A DNA stretch of 64,000 nt from an uncultured Aurantimonas sp. (GTDB lineage: Bacteria; Pseudomonadota; Alphaproteobacteria; Rhizobiales; Rhizobiaceae). The stretch lies in NCBI GenBank assembly GCA_947488615.1, contig CANKZU010000001.1, forward strand, positions 310,001-374,000, written 5' to 3'. Positions 17,561 to 26,756 of the stretch are shown piece after piece. Under the pieces are notes generated by a model. It searched no databases. It saw only the letters and a program-made list of their open reading frames with translations, and was not told where the DNA came from. The translations under genes were made by a program, and so were the position numbers. Position 1 is the stretch's first letter, and each line of letters starts with the position of its first letter.

Positions 17561-18364
17561 TCAGCCGATCGTCGGCGGCTCGCCATGCGCTTGCGCCGGG
17601 ACGGTGCCCCCAGTCCCGGCCTTCAATGCCGCCGCCTTCTGCCGCTTCCTCCGCGCCAGCATGTTCAGACCTTCGACCAGGGCCGAGAAGCTCATGGCGG
17701 CGTAGATGTAGCCCTTCGGCACATGCACACCGAAGCCGTCGGCAATCAGTGTCATGCCGATCATCAGGAGGAAGCCGAGCGCCAGCATCACGATGGTCGG
17801 GTTCGCCTCGATGAAGCGCGACAGCGGTCCAGCAGCGACCAACATCACCACGACGGCAACGATGACGGCGATGAACATGATCCCAAGCTCGTCGGTCATG
17901 CCGACGGCAGTGATGATGGAATCAATAGAAAACACCAGATCGAGCAGCAGAATTTGGACGATCGCGGCGCCGAAGGTCAGCGTTGCCGCCTTGCCGATCA
18001 TCGTGTCCGGATGATCGTCGGGATCGACGCTGTGATGGATTTCCTTGGTTGCCTTCCAGACCAGGAACAGGCCGCCGGCGATGAGGATGAGGTCACGCCA
18101 GGAAAATCCGTGGTCGAACGCCTCGAACAGCGGCTCGGTGAGCTGAACGATGAAGGCCACGGTCGACAGCAGCCCCAGTCGCAGGATCAGGGCGAGACCG
18201 ATTCCGATCCGACGGGCCCGCTGCCGGTGCTCTTCCGGCAGCTTGTTCGACAGGATCGAGATGAAGATCAGATTGTCGATGCCGAGCACGACCTCCATCA
18301 CGATCAGCGTGGCGAGAGCCGCATAAGCGGTGGGGTCGGCGAGAAAGGCGAAGAAGTCGGCCAT
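17561..18364 (-). CDS. TerC family integral membrane protein
   Basis: TerC proteins are polytopic membrane proteins linked to metal (Mn2+) efflux or to metallation of exported enzymes. The 267-residue product has about seven hydrophobic segments with the family's acidic residues in helices: [20 protein letters not shown] and [18 protein letters not shown]. The C-terminus is basic and cytoplasmic ([13 protein letters not shown]). It is convergent with the MBL-fold gene (21 bp apart) and lies downstream of the YmdB-type gene on the same strand, separated by a dispersed repeat. No mntP-type (yybP) riboswitch is seen upstream. Confidence 0.92.
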   Translation of the reverse strand: MADFFAFLADPTAYAALATLIVMEVVLGIDNLIFISILSNKLPEEHRQRARRIGIGLALILRLGLLSTVAFIVQLTEPLFEAFDHGFSWRDLILIAGGLFLVWKATKEIHHSVDPDDHPDTMIGKAATLTFGAAIVQILLLDLVFSIDSIITAVGMTDELGIMFIAVIVAVVVMLVAAGPLSRFIEANPTIVMLALGFLLMIGMTLIADGFGVHVPKGYIYAAMSFSALVEGLNMLARRKRQKAAALKAGTGGTVPAQAHGEPPTIG

Positions 18365-18398
18365 CGGGGCTCCTGAAGCGCGAGAGGTCGGCTAGAGA

Positions 18399-18451
18399 AT
18401 CGGACCAAAAAGTGGAATCCGGTTTTCGGATCAATCCGATGCTCAATCAAA
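18399..18451 (+). repeat. Dispersed intergenic repeat, copy A
   Basis: A 53-base unit beginning ATCGGACCAAAAAG and containing GGTTTTCGGATCA. By my count it is identical at 45 of 53 positions with copy B at 62421-62473. It is partly palindromic (CGGAC.. / ..GGTTTTCGGAT) and lies in the 156-bp gap upstream of terC. It resembles short mobile-like repeats common between genes in Rhizobiales. Confidence 0.7.
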
Positions 18452-18520
18452 ATTTTGGAGCGCCATGCGTCCAAACCTGCGGAGAAGGTCGGGCGCGGCG
18501 CGCCAAAGGACAGAGGGCTG

Positions 18521-19342
18521 TTACCAAAAATCCGGCACGGCCCCGGTTAGCCTTGGCCCGATCCGTACCGGCGCGACCTTCTCGGCAAGGCCGGTTCGGT
18601 CGGATATCTCGACGGCAAGGCCGGCGAGGGTCGCGGGACCCTGCGCCGCCTCGAAGCGGCCACGCGGCACCTTGGCGACGAAGCGGTTGATCGGCTCCTC
18701 CTTCTCCATGCCGAGGGAAGAATCATAATCGCCGCACATGCCCGCGTCCGACTGATACGCCGTGCCGCCGACCAGAATCTGATGGTCGGCCGTCGGCACA
18801 TGGGTGTGCGTGCCGACGACGAGGCTCACCCGACCGTCGAGGAAATGCCCGAAGCACTGCTTTTCGCTGGTCGCCTCGGCATGGAAGTCGATCACGATCG
18901 CATCGGCCTGCTCGCCGAGCGGACAGGCGGAAACCAGGTCGTCGGCGCAGGCGAACGGGTCGTTCAGATCCGGCGACATGAACACCCGGCCCATGATGTT
19001 GGCAACGAGCACGCGCGCGCCATTCCTGGCTTCGAACAGCCCCGATCCGTTGCCGGGCGTACCCTTGGGATAGTTGGCCGGCCGGATGAAGCGGTCGTGG
19101 CGTGTCGCGAAAGCCAATGCCTCGCGCTGATCCCATACGTGGTTGCCGGTGGTCACGGCATCGGCGCCGGCCTCCAGGGTCCGTTGGAAAATCTCCTCGG
19201 TGATGCCGAAACCGCCGGCCGAATTCTCGCCGTTGACCACGACGAAATCGAGTTTCCAGTCGGAAATCAGGCCGGGCAGCTTGTCATAGACGGCCGTGCG
19301 GCCCGACCGACCGACCATGTCGCCAAGAAAGAGAAAACGCAT
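18521..19342 (-). CDS. YmdB/TIGR00282 family metallophosphoesterase
   Basis: A 273-residue calcineurin-like phosphoesterase; the Bacillus homologue YmdB hydrolyses 2',3'-cyclic nucleotides and affects development. The metal-binding motifs are in order: MRFLFLGDMVGRSGR, VVNGENSAGGFGI, TTGNHVWDQREAL, VIDFHAEATSEKQ and VGTHTHVPTADHQIL. Length is normal for the family. It is transcribed toward terC. The substrate in this organism is not known. Confidence 0.92.
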   Translation of the reverse strand: MRFLFLGDMVGRSGRTAVYDKLPGLISDWKLDFVVVNGENSAGGFGITEEIFQRTLEAGADAVTTGNHVWDQREALAFATRHDRFIRPANYPKGTPGNGSGLFEARNGARVLVANIMGRVFMSPDLNDPFACADDLVSACPLGEQADAIVIDFHAEATSEKQCFGHFLDGRVSLVVGTHTHVPTADHQILVGGTAYQSDAGMCGDYDSSLGMEKEEPINRFVAKVPRGRFEAAQGPATLAGLAVEISDRTGLAEKVAPVRIGPRLTGAVPDFW

Positions 19343-19583
19343 CAGGCGCGCCCATGTCGAGCGTCGGAGTCACCGCCGACGTGATGTCGTTCATGGTTTG
19401 GTGAACATTCTTCCGACATGATCACGGGTTCTTGGCGTTGCGGTATCGCTTTGGCGAGGCGGTCGATCATGCAGTGTCCTTGGCGTTTTAATGTCCAGCC
19501 GCAAAGCTAGGACGTTTTCGCGCGGAAGGAAGAAACCGTACCACCGCGGGTCGCATCAACCGATACGAGGGCTTGTCTGAACC

Positions 19584-20108
19584 ATGAATTCCTTCCTCCG
19601 ATACCGCCCGTTAGGCGTGGCAGCCGTATTCGCCCGATTTCTTGCCCTTCTCTCGGTCACGCTCCTTGCTGCCTGTGTCGGCTCGACGGGCGCCATCGAC
19701 ATCGCCTCGACCAAGCCTTTGTCCGTGGATCGCGGGGTAGCCCTCGCCTCGATCAACGCCTTCCGGGCGCAGAACGGGCTTGGATCCGTCCGCTTCGACG
19801 CCGTGCTGGACAAGGCCGCTGACCGGCAGGCCCGGGCAATGGCGGCACGCGGCAATCTCAGCCATTCCGTCGATGGCGCCCTGCCGAGCCGTGTGGCGTC
19901 CTTCGGTTACAACTGGGCGGCGGTCTCCGAGAATATCGGCTGGAACCATCGATCGACTCCCGCCGTCATCACCGGCTGGAAGAACTCTCCCGGCCACCGC
20001 CGCAATCTGTTGAATTCCAATGTGACAGAGATCGGTTTTGCCGCCGCGGCCGGCAGCAACGGCCAGCCCTATTGGGCCTTGATCCTGGGGCGAGAGAAAC
20101 GCCGCTGA
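19584..20108 (+). CDS. CAP (SCP/PR1)-domain lipoprotein
   Basis: A 174-residue lipoprotein. A basic N-terminus and hydrophobic core lead to the lipobox LLAAC. The CAP domain follows: LASINAFRAQNGLGSVRFDA, ARGNLSHSVDGALPSRV, SENIGWNHRSTPAVITGWKN, SPGHRRNLLNSNVTEIGFAA. The His residues of the CAP cavity (LSHS and GHRRN) are present. Bacterial CAP proteins have been tied to ligand binding or cell-wall association, but the role is unknown. It ends directly against the convergent 5-FCL gene (stop codons adjacent). Confidence 0.88.
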   Translation: MNSFLRYRPLGVAAVFARFLALLSVTLLAACVGSTGAIDIASTKPLSVDRGVALASINAFRAQNGLGSVRFDAVLDKAADRQARAMAARGNLSHSVDGALPSRVASFGYNWAAVSENIGWNHRSTPAVITGWKNSPGHRRNLLNSNVTEIGFAAAAGSNGQPYWALILGREKRR

Positions 20109-20681
20109 TCACGGCCCATCACACAGGATCGCCTCGCGTTCGGTCACGATCGCATGCAGCGGGATGTCGTGCGGCTCGGTCGGCACGGCCTCTACTTCCT
20201 GCACGGCGAAACCGACGCCGATCACGCGCGGCGCCTTGCCCTTCTCTTGCAGCTTGGCGACAGCCGCGTCGTAATAGCCGCGACCATAGCCGATGCGCCC
20301 GCCGCTTTGGTCGAAGGCGGCCAGCGGCACCAGCATGACATCGGGATCGAGAATCGCCGCGTCCGGCCCCGGCGCATAGGTGCCGAAGCCTTGGGGCTGC
20401 AGCCGTGCGCCGCGCAAAAGCTCCCGAAATTGCAGCAGGTCTTCCACGATCGCCGGGACACAAAGGCGCGCGCCTCGGTCGGCAAGCGCCATCATCAATG
20501 GGCGTATGTCGATTTCCGTGCGGATCGGCAGGAAGCCGGAGACGACGGAACCAGGCTCCATCACAACCAGATCGGCGCAGCGGTCGGCGACCGCGAGCGA
20601 GGCTTCGATCCGCGCCGCCTCCCCCATCGCGTCACGCCGCGCCAGTGCTTCCGCGCGCAGACGCTGTTTTGCTTGCCGCAT
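20109..20681 (-). CDS. 5-formyltetrahydrofolate cyclo-ligase
   Basis: This enzyme converts 5-formyl-THF to 5,10-methenyl-THF with ATP, returning a storage folate to one-carbon metabolism. The 190-residue protein has the N-terminal MRQAKQRLRAEALARRDAM, the substrate region FLPIRTEIDIRPLM, the LVPLAAFD motif, and the ATP-binding signature RIGYGRGYYDAAVAKLQ. The ATG at 20681 gives the family N-terminus; the longer frame continues into the RNA gene upstream. A 6S-like RNA gene lies just upstream on the same strand, the classic ssrS-ygfA arrangement. Confidence 0.95.
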   Translation of the reverse strand: MRQAKQRLRAEALARRDAMGEAARIEASLAVADRCADLVVMEPGSVVSGFLPIRTEIDIRPLMMALADRGARLCVPAIVEDLLQFRELLRGARLQPQGFGTYAPGPDAAILDPDVMLVPLAAFDQSGGRIGYGRGYYDAAVAKLQEKGKAPRVIGVGFAVQEVEAVPTEPHDIPLHAIVTEREAILCDGP

Positions 20682-20803
20682 GTCGTGGTCCCCCGTCACC
20701 CCTGCGAATGGAGGTGCCCGATTTGACCGATGATGAGCAAGAGAAAGATGCCAAGATAGGCCGCGTCGCCCGAAATCAGGCGGTTGTTGCGATACATGGC
20801 CGG

Positions 20804-20824
20804 AAAAAGGGTGGCGAGCCACCC
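20804..20824 (-). terminator. Intrinsic terminator of the 6S-like RNA
   Basis: On the minus strand GGGTGG/CCACCC form a perfect 6-bp stem with a CTCG loop, followed at once by TTTTT. It separates the RNA gene from the 5-formyl-THF cyclo-ligase gene 123 bp further on. Confidence 0.8.
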
Positions 20825-20968
20825 GGCCGATGGAGAAGTCGAACCCGGGAACCTACAATGTAGGTGGGCGCCGTGTGCCCTGGCCCACGAGCCAAGGCAG
20901 GGACAGCTCCCTAGGAATGACTAAGGCCCCGAGATAATGTTACCCCTGTCGCACCGCGCAGCCCGCCG
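20804..20968 (-). ncRNA. ssrS: Probable 6S RNA
   Basis: 6S RNA mimics an open promoter and sequesters the sigma-70 RNA polymerase holoenzyme. The region upstream of the 5-formyl-THF cyclo-ligase gene (the usual position of ssrS) has no coding frame. On the minus strand it has a TATATC -10-like element at 20975-20980 and a roughly 165-nt transcript ending in a strong terminator. Long-range pairing is possible between GGGCTGCGCGGTGC and GCACACGGCGCCC. A terminal hairpin AGGGA/TCCCT and a side hairpin CCTAC/GTAGG are also seen. The ends are estimates from promoter and terminator. Confidence 0.68.
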
Positions 20969-21057
20969 AGACCAGATATAGGCCGAGACCACCGTGCTAT
21001 CCATAGCGGATGCGCCACCGCACGGTGTTTATTCGCGCCTGGCCAGGACCGTCTGCC

Positions 21058-22140
21058 TCAGACGAAATGCTTCGACAGCTTCAGCCCCTGCGCCTGGTAG
21101 TTCGATTTGAGGTCGAGTCCATAGAGCCGATCCGGCAACGCCTGCATCCGCTCATACACCAGCCGCCCGACGATCTGCCCATCCTCGAGGATGAAGGGCA
21201 CGTCGTGACTGCGCACTTCCAGAACGGCACGGCTTCCGGTTCCGCCGGCCGCCGAATGGCCGAAGCCGGGGTCGAAGAAGCCGGCATAATGGACGCGAAA
21301 CTCGCCGACCAACGGGTCGAAAGGCGTCATCTCCGCCGCGAAGGCCGGCGGCACATGCACCGCTTCCTTGGACACGAGGATGTAGAACTCGTCCGGATCG
21401 AGAACGAGTTCGCCGGTCTTGCCGCGATGGATCGGCTCCCAGAAATCGGCCAGCGGGTAGGCACCCCGCCGGTCGACATCGACGACGCCGGTGTGCCGCT
21501 TGCCGCGATAGCCGACCAGCCCGGCGTCGGCCCCCACCAGGTCGATCGACAGCGCGATACCGCCGCCGGAGATGTTGGCCTCTGGCGCCGTCGTCAGCCG
21601 TTCCTGGGCATGGAGATCCGCTAATTCCGTCTCCGACAGCAAGGGCTCGCCGGTACGAAAACGGATCTGCGACAGGCGCGAGCCCTGCCGCACAAGGATC
21701 GGAAACGTGCGCGGCGAGATTTCGAGATAGAGCGGCCCTTCGTAGCCGGCGGGCAGCTTGTCGAACTCCTGCCCCGCGTCCGCGAGCACCCGCGTGAAGA
21801 TATCGAGCCGGCCGGTCGAGGATTTGGGGTTGGCCGTCGCCCGGACGCCGTCCGGCAGTCGCAGCGTTTCGAGCAGAGGAACGACGTAGACGCAGCCGGT
21901 TTCCAGCACCGCGCCCTCGGTCAGGCTGAACTCGTGCAACTGGAAACGGGCGAGCTGCTGGGCCACGCTACGGCCTTGACCCGGCAGAAAGCTCGCGCGA
22001 ACGCGATACGCCATCGGTCCCAGCCGCAGGTCGAGGCTCGCCGGCTGGATCTGGTCCGCGTCACGCTCAATCGGTGCCGCGATCGCCCCCGTGTCGAACA
22101 GTGTCGCGATTTCGCGATCCGGCAAGATTCCGTCGGTCAT
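21058..22140 (-). CDS. 2'-deoxycytidine 5'-triphosphate deaminase (long alphaproteobacterial form)
   Basis: It deaminates dCTP to dUTP for dTTP synthesis. The 360-residue protein is about twice the length of enteric Dcd and looks like a tandem of two dUTPase-type folds, as in the DCD family of alphaproteobacteria. The first half contains ATANPKSSTGRLDIFTRVLA and the second half VHYAGFFDPGFGHSAAGGTG. QIQPASLDLRLG and QGSRLSQIRFRTG are further Dcd-like motifs. The ATG at 22140 has GGGA upstream; an ATG at 22155 is possible. It is divergent from metZ. Confidence 0.9.
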   Translation of the reverse strand: MTDGILPDREIATLFDTGAIAAPIERDADQIQPASLDLRLGPMAYRVRASFLPGQGRSVAQQLARFQLHEFSLTEGAVLETGCVYVVPLLETLRLPDGVRATANPKSSTGRLDIFTRVLADAGQEFDKLPAGYEGPLYLEISPRTFPILVRQGSRLSQIRFRTGEPLLSETELADLHAQERLTTAPEANISGGGIALSIDLVGADAGLVGYRGKRHTGVVDVDRRGAYPLADFWEPIHRGKTGELVLDPDEFYILVSKEAVHVPPAFAAEMTPFDPLVGEFRVHYAGFFDPGFGHSAAGGTGSRAVLEVRSHDVPFILEDGQIVGRLVYERMQALPDRLYGLDLKSNYQAQGLKLSKHFV

Positions 22141-22198
22141 CGATTGTCCCGTCATCGCCTGCGTGTGCGCCGCCCGTGGGCGGCTGTTTGGTCCTCGA

Positions 22199-22227
22199 TT
22201 GACGCCTAACGGGATCGGGTCTATTTG
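22199..22227 (+). promoter_or_regulatory. metZ promoter
   Basis: TTGACG (22199-22204), a 17-bp spacer and TATTTG (22222-22227) form a good sigma-70-type promoter. The predicted start near 22233 coincides with the beginning of the SAM-II riboswitch. Confidence 0.65.
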
Positions 22228-22232
22228 CAAAG

Positions 22233-22294
22233 TCGAGAGTGGTGATTTGGCCGGCCGGCTTGCAGCCACGTAAAACAAGTCGCTAAAGGGCCGA
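22233..22294 (+). ncRNA. SAM-II riboswitch upstream of metZ
   Basis: The SAM-II (metA-type) aptamer binds S-adenosylmethionine in a pseudoknot and lowers expression of methionine genes in alphaproteobacteria. The diagnostic core is present: GGTGATTTGGCCGG, then GCTTGCAGCCACGT, AAAACAAG and TCGCTAAAGGG in the right order and spacing. The run differs slightly from consensus (CACGTAAAA for CACGTTAAA). It lies between a good promoter and an intrinsic terminator ahead of metZ. Confidence 0.93.
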
Positions 22295-22317
22295 TCCGAC
22301 GATTGGGTATTCGATGG

Positions 22318-22351
22318 ACCGGCTTCGCGGCATTGCTGCGGCCGGTTTTTT
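22318..22351 (+). terminator. Intrinsic terminator between SAM-II riboswitch and metZ
   Basis: ACCGG and CCGGT arms with partly paired inner bases, followed by TTTTTT (22346-22351). It sits 23 bases after the aptamer and 20 bases before the metZ start. This fits a transcription-termination expression platform. Confidence 0.78.
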
Positions 22352-22370
22352 GTTGTTCGGAGAAAAAGCG

Positions 22371-23570
22371 ATGCTGAAGAAAGCGGATGAGCGGCGCAAA
22401 CTGAGACCGGCGACGGCGATGGTCCATGGCGGCACCATGCGGTCGGGGTTCGGCGAGACCTCCGAGGCTTTGTTCCTCACTCAGGGCTTCGTCTACGACA
22501 GCGCCGAGGCCGCCGAGGCGCGCTTCAAGGGCGAGGAGCCCGGCTTCATCTACAGTCGGTACGCCAACCCGACGACGCGTATGTTCGAGGAACGGATGAT
22601 GGCGTTGGAAGGCGCCGAGGACGCGCGCGCCACCGCCTCCGGCATGGCCGCCGTCGCCGCCGCCATGCAGTGCCAGGTGACGGCCGGCGACCATGTCGTC
22701 GCGGCCCGCGCGCTGTTCGGTTCCTGCCGTTATGTCGTCGAGACCGTGCTGGCGCGCTGCGGCGTCGCCTGCACGCTCGTCGATGGCCGCGACCTCGACG
22801 CGTGGCGCGATGCCGTGCGGCCGGAAACCAAAGTGTTCTTTCTGGAATCGCCGACCAATCCGACGCTGGAGGTCATCGACATCGCAGCCGTCGCCGAGAT
22901 CGCCCATGCGGCCGGCGCCCGTCTGGTCGTCGACAACGTCTTCGCCACACCGATGCAGCAACGGCCGCTGGAGCTGGGGGCCGACGTCGTCGTCTATTCG
23001 GCGACCAAGCACATCGACGGTCAGGGCCGCTGTCTCGGTGGCATCATTCTCTCCTCCAAGGACTGGATCGACGAGAATCTGCATGACTATTTCCGCCACA
23101 CCGGCCCGTCGCTGTCGCCGTTCAACGCCTGGACGCTGCTGAAAGGTCTGGAGACACTGCCCATCCGGGTCGCCCATCAGACCCGCTCGGCGGCGCGCAT
23201 CGCCGACGTCCTCGCCGAACGGCAAGAGGTCGCGAAAGTAATCTACCCCGGCCGTGCCGATCATCCGGACGCCGCCGTCATCGCCCGGCAGATGAGCGGC
23301 GGTTCGACCCTGCTCGCCTTCGAGGTCAAGGGCGGCAAGCCCGCCGCCTTCGCCTTCTCCAATGCGTTGGAGATCATTCTGATCTCGAACAATCTCGGCG
23401 ACGCCAAGAGCCTGATCACCCATCCGGCGACGACCACCCACAAGAACTTGGTCCCGGAGGCGCGCGCCGAACTCGGGATCTCCGACGGATTGCTGCGCCT
23501 GTCGGTCGGACTGGAGGATGTCGAGGATCTGATCGAGGACATCGAAGGGGCGTTGGCGGCGGGCCGATGA
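22371..23570 (+). CDS. metZ: O-succinylhomoserine sulfhydrylase
   Basis: This PLP enzyme makes homocysteine directly from O-succinylhomoserine and sulfide. The 399-residue protein belongs to the Cys/Met metabolism family: EEPGFIYSRYANPTTRMFEE, ATASGMAAVAAA, LESPTNPTLEVIDIAAV, and the PLP-lysine motif VVYSATKHIDGQGRCLGG. The ATG at 22371 has GGAGAAAAAGCG directly upstream; an earlier in-frame ATG lies inside the riboswitch terminator. It is governed by a SAM-II riboswitch, so expression should fall when SAM is abundant. A homoserine-acylating partner is not in this window. Confidence 0.94.
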   Translation: MLKKADERRKLRPATAMVHGGTMRSGFGETSEALFLTQGFVYDSAEAAEARFKGEEPGFIYSRYANPTTRMFEERMMALEGAEDARATASGMAAVAAAMQCQVTAGDHVVAARALFGSCRYVVETVLARCGVACTLVDGRDLDAWRDAVRPETKVFFLESPTNPTLEVIDIAAVAEIAHAAGARLVVDNVFATPMQQRPLELGADVVVYSATKHIDGQGRCLGGIILSSKDWIDENLHDYFRHTGPSLSPFNAWTLLKGLETLPIRVAHQTRSAARIADVLAERQEVAKVIYPGRADHPDAAVIARQMSGGSTLLAFEVKGGKPAAFAFSNALEIILISNNLGDAKSLITHPATTTHKNLVPEARAELGISDGLLRLSVGLEDVEDLIEDIEGALAAGR

Positions 23571-23582
23571 ACGATCGCCGGT

Positions 23583-24188
23583 TCAGCCGAAGCTCTTGAG
23601 GCTCAGCCGGATTCGCGACACGAAGGTCCAGGTCGTCATCGCCGCGAACACATAGGCGATGACCGCAAAATATTGCGGAAACAGGCAGAACAGCACGAAG
23701 GTCGCGATCGTCTCGGTCGCTTCCGCGAGCCCGGTGGTGAAGAACAGCGACTTCCTGCCCCGTTGCTCGGTGGCGAGATTGCGTTTCTCGGCCATGATCG
23801 CGAAAGCGAGGAAGCTTGCGCCATTGGCGTAGAAGCTCATCAAAAGGACCGCCGCCGCCAACCCGTTCGACGCCGGATCGAGAATCGCGAACGCGAGCGG
23901 GATCGCACCGTAGAAGACATAGTCGAAGACGATATCGAGATAGCCGCCGAGATCAGTCGGACCGGTCTGCCGCGCCACCGCGCCGTCGAGCCCGTCGGCA
24001 AGCCGCGACAGTAGCAAAAGGGCGAGCCCCGCCCAGAGAGAGCCGAAGGCTATCGCCGCCGCCGCGGCCAGGCCAAGGACGAGGCCGGCGACGGTCACGC
24101 TGTTGGCGCCGACGCCCCGTCTACTGAGGGCTGCGGCCAACCGGATCATCGGCGGATCGATCCGTCTCTTCAGGACACCGTCGAGCAA
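23583..24188 (-). CDS. CDP-alcohol phosphatidyltransferase family protein
   Basis: Enzymes of this family join a CDP-activated lipid to an alcohol. The signature DG-x2-AR-x8-G-x3-D-x3-D is present as [15 protein letters not shown] followed by [14 protein letters not shown]. The 201-residue protein has about six hydrophobic segments. The TTG start at 24188 gives [13 protein letters not shown], the family N-terminus, and has GGGGA five bases upstream; earlier ATGs would run into divergent apaG. The alcohol substrate (glycerol phosphate, inositol or other) cannot be told. It is convergent with metZ (12 bp). Confidence 0.85.
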   Translation of the reverse strand: MLDGVLKRRIDPPMIRLAAALSRRGVGANSVTVAGLVLGLAAAAAIAFGSLWAGLALLLLSRLADGLDGAVARQTGPTDLGGYLDIVFDYVFYGAIPLAFAILDPASNGLAAAVLLMSFYANGASFLAFAIMAEKRNLATEQRGRKSLFFTTGLAEATETIATFVLFCLFPQYFAVIAYVFAAMTTWTFVSRIRLSLKSFG

Positions 24189-24288
24189 AGTCTTCCCCGT
24201 CGCAATCTTCCCGTGCCGCCCGATTGACCCTGGCGCGCGGCACCGCGATAAAGGAGGCGAGGCCACGCGACAGGCATTGGAATTGGCC

Positions 24289-24681
24289 ATGTACAAGGCG
24301 ACGACCCAAGAGATCACGGTCACCGTGACACCCGCCTACCTTGAGGACCATTCCCAGCCGGACGACGGCCGTTGGTTCTGGGCCTACACGGTCGAGATCA
24401 CCAACGGCAGCCGTAAACCGGCGCAACTGCGATCACGATATTGGCACATCACCGATGCCAACGGCCATGTCGACGAGGTCCGCGGCCCGGGCGTCATCGG
24501 AGAAGAGCCGGTGCTGTCGCCCGGCGACAGCTTCACCTACACCTCCGGCTGCCCGCTCGGCACCTCCTCCGGCTTCATGCGCGGCCATTACGAAATGCAG
24601 GGGCCTGACGGCACGTTCTTCACGGTGGAGATCCCGGCCTTCTCGCTGGACGTACCCGTGCGACAGCGGGTGCTGAATTAA
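24289..24681 (+). CDS. apaG: Co2+/Mg2+ efflux-associated protein ApaG
   Basis: ApaG is a small fibronectin-III-like protein of uncertain biochemical role. The 130-residue product is nearly full family length: [80 protein letters not shown]. The ATG at 24289 was chosen to match family starts ([11 protein letters not shown]). Upstream TTG codons in the same frame are possible. It is divergent from the CDP-alcohol phosphatidyltransferase and convergent with hslO. Confidence 0.95.
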   Translation: MYKATTQEITVTVTPAYLEDHSQPDDGRWFWAYTVEITNGSRKPAQLRSRYWHITDANGHVDEVRGPGVIGEEPVLSPGDSFTYTSGCPLGTSSGFMRGHYEMQGPDGTFFTVEIPAFSLDVPVRQRVLN

Positions 24682-24762
24682 GCTCGGCAAAGTCCAGCCT
24701 TCAAGGCTCCGAGTGATCCGCCTCCGGCAAATTCCTGGCCCGCCCGTCCAAGCTGACCGTTC

Positions 24763-25791
24763 CTACTCCGAAGGCTTGCCGTCGTCCGGTGCGGCAGCGG
24801 CCTCGAATTCCTCCGGGTCGAACTCGTAGCCCTCGCCGCAGAACTCGCAGGTGACCGCAATCTTGCCGCCTTCGACGCTCTCGCCGATCTCTTCCTGGGA
24901 GAAGTTCGACAACACGTCGCGGATTCGTTCGCGCGTGCAGGAACAGTCGTCGGCGACGGGTTTGGCCGGGAACACCCGCACTCCGCGCTCGTGAAAGAGC
25001 CGGAACAGCAGCCGTTCGACGCCGACATCCGGGTCGGCAAGCTCGGACGCATCGATCGTGTCGACCAACGCGCGAACCTCGACCCAGGAATCGTCCGGCT
25101 CGAAGCTCCCATCGGGATCGTCTACGCCTTCCGGCGCGTCGCCGCCCGGCAGATCGGGCAGGCGCATGCGCTCCGACGCCTCGGGCAAAAACTGCGCGAT
25201 CAGACCGCCGGCCCGCCAGCCCTCGACGAACCCGTTCTCGCCGCGCCGGGCGATCTTGGCGACCGCCAACTTCACCGCCGTCGGGATCTGCTCCGACTGG
25301 CGGAAATAGGCCTCGGCCACTTCTTCCATCGATGTGCCGTTCAGTTCGACGATACCCTGGTAGCGCTGCATATAGGCGCCCTGGTCGACGGTGAGCGCCA
25401 TGACGCCCTTGCCCAAAAGCGCCTCGGAATGCGTCGTGCCGGCGCTGATGGCCGCGTCGAGCTTGGCGTCGTCGAAGCGGGCATAGGCCCTGACGCTCGA
25501 CGGCGTAGCGAAATCAACGACGAGAAGGTCCACCGGCCCGTCCGTCTGAGTCTGGGCGATGAATTTGCCATCGAATTTCAGCGACGTGCCGAGCAGCACC
25601 GTCAGCGCGATCATCTCGGCGAGCAGGCGCGAGACCGGCTCTGGATAATCGTGACGCCCGAGGATCTGATCCAGCATGGGACCGAGCTGAACCGCCCGGC
25701 CGCGCGCTTCGAGCGCCTCGACGTTGAAGGGGACCACGGCGTCGTCGCCGGCATAGCCGAACTCGCCGAGAGCGCGTTCCGCCTCAGCCAT
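24763..25791 (-). CDS. hslO: 33 kDa redox-activated chaperone Hsp33
   Basis: Hsp33 is a holdase activated by oxidation of four zinc-bound cysteines. The 342-residue protein ends with those ligands: [12 protein letters not shown] (C-x-C) and [15 protein letters not shown] (C-x2-C). The main domain has [20 protein letters not shown] and [15 protein letters not shown]. It is slightly longer than the enteric protein. It overlaps argF by 8 bp (25784-25791), a chaperone gene placed in an arginine operon, an order common in Rhizobiales. Confidence 0.95.
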   Translation of the reverse strand: MAEAERALGEFGYAGDDAVVPFNVEALEARGRAVQLGPMLDQILGRHDYPEPVSRLLAEMIALTVLLGTSLKFDGKFIAQTQTDGPVDLLVVDFATPSSVRAYARFDDAKLDAAISAGTTHSEALLGKGVMALTVDQGAYMQRYQGIVELNGTSMEEVAEAYFRQSEQIPTAVKLAVAKIARRGENGFVEGWRAGGLIAQFLPEASERMRLPDLPGGDAPEGVDDPDGSFEPDDSWVEVRALVDTIDASELADPDVGVERLLFRLFHERGVRVFPAKPVADDCSCTRERIRDVLSNFSQEEIGESVEGGKIAVTCEFCGEGYEFDPEEFEAAAAPDDGKPSE

Positions 25792-26746
25792 GTGTCTTAT
25801 CCGCTGCGCTCCGCTCCGATGGGTCCGCCACGACTTCGCCGAAACACCAGGCCAAGATCGATTTTTGGGCGTGCAGCCGGTTCTCGGCTTCGTCGAAGAC
25901 CACCGATTGCGATCCGTCGATGACCGCGTCGGTCACTTCCTCGCCGCGATGGGCCGGGAGACAATGCATGAAAAGCGCCTCGGGCTTGGCATGCGCCATC
26001 AAGCGCTCGTTCACCTGATAGGGCATGAAGACATTGTGGCCGCGGGCTTGGTCCTCGCGGCCCATGGACACCCAGGTGTCGGTGACGACGCAATCGGCGC
26101 CAGTCACCGCTTCCACCGGGTCGTCGGTAGTTAGGATCGAGCCCCCCGCATTGCGAGCCCGCTCGACGAAGCGCATGTCCGGCCCTGATCCGGCAGGCGT
26201 GGCGACCCGCAGCGCGAAGTCGAATCGGGCAGACGCCTCGACGAAGGAGGACAAGACATTATTGCCGTCGCCGGTCCAGGCGAAGGTCTTGCCGCGAACC
26301 GGCCCGCGCTTTTCCTCGAAGGTGAGGAGATCGGCCATGATCTGGCAGGGGTGCGTGTCGTCGGTCAGCCCGTTGATCACCGGCACGGTGGCAAACTCGG
26401 CCAGTTCCATCAGCCGCGCGTGCGCGGTCGTGCGGATCATGATCGCGTCGACATAGCGCGAGAGCACCCGCGCCGTGTCGGCGATCGTCTCCTCGCGGCC
26501 AAGCTGCATTTCGGCGCCCGACAGAAACAGCGTCTCGCCGCCGAGCTGGCGCATGGCGACATCGAACGACACGCGGGTGCGCGTCGAGGGCTTGTCGAAG
26601 ATCATCGCCAGCACCTTGCCGACAAGCGGTTTCGGGCCGTTGCGGCCGAGCGCCTTGCGCTCCGCCGCGTCGCTTATGATGGCGCGAAGCTCGCCACTTT
26701 CGACCGCCGCGATATCGAGAAAATGCTTGGGATGTCCGTTCATCAT
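25784..26746 (-). CDS. argF: Ornithine carbamoyltransferase
   Basis: It makes citrulline from ornithine and carbamoyl phosphate. The 320-residue protein has the carbamoyl-phosphate motif [19 protein letters not shown], the QLGREE segment, the ornithine-side motif [14 protein letters not shown], and [13 protein letters not shown] near the end. The start [12 protein letters not shown] at 26746 follows the argD stop by 10 bp; earlier codons lie within argD. It is the second gene of argD-argF-hslO. Confidence 0.97.
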   Translation of the reverse strand: MMNGHPKHFLDIAAVESGELRAIISDAAERKALGRNGPKPLVGKVLAMIFDKPSTRTRVSFDVAMRQLGGETLFLSGAEMQLGREETIADTARVLSRYVDAIMIRTTAHARLMELAEFATVPVINGLTDDTHPCQIMADLLTFEEKRGPVRGKTFAWTGDGNNVLSSFVEASARFDFALRVATPAGSGPDMRFVERARNAGGSILTTDDPVEAVTGADCVVTDTWVSMGREDQARGHNVFMPYQVNERLMAHAKPEALFMHCLPAHRGEEVTDAVIDGSQSVVFDEAENRLHAQKSILAWCFGEVVADPSERSAADKTHG

Positions 26747-26756
26747 CGCGTCGGCC

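Noticed and set aside
19343..19583. GTTC/GAAC palindrome upstream of the CAP lipoprotein as a LexA box
   Set aside because: The alphaproteobacterial LexA site is the direct repeat GTTC-N7-GTTC; here the spacing and orientation do not fit.
22221..23441. A 406-codon open frame antisense to metZ
   Set aside because: metZ has all PLP-enzyme motifs, a ribosome-binding site and a riboswitch; the antisense frame is a shadow.
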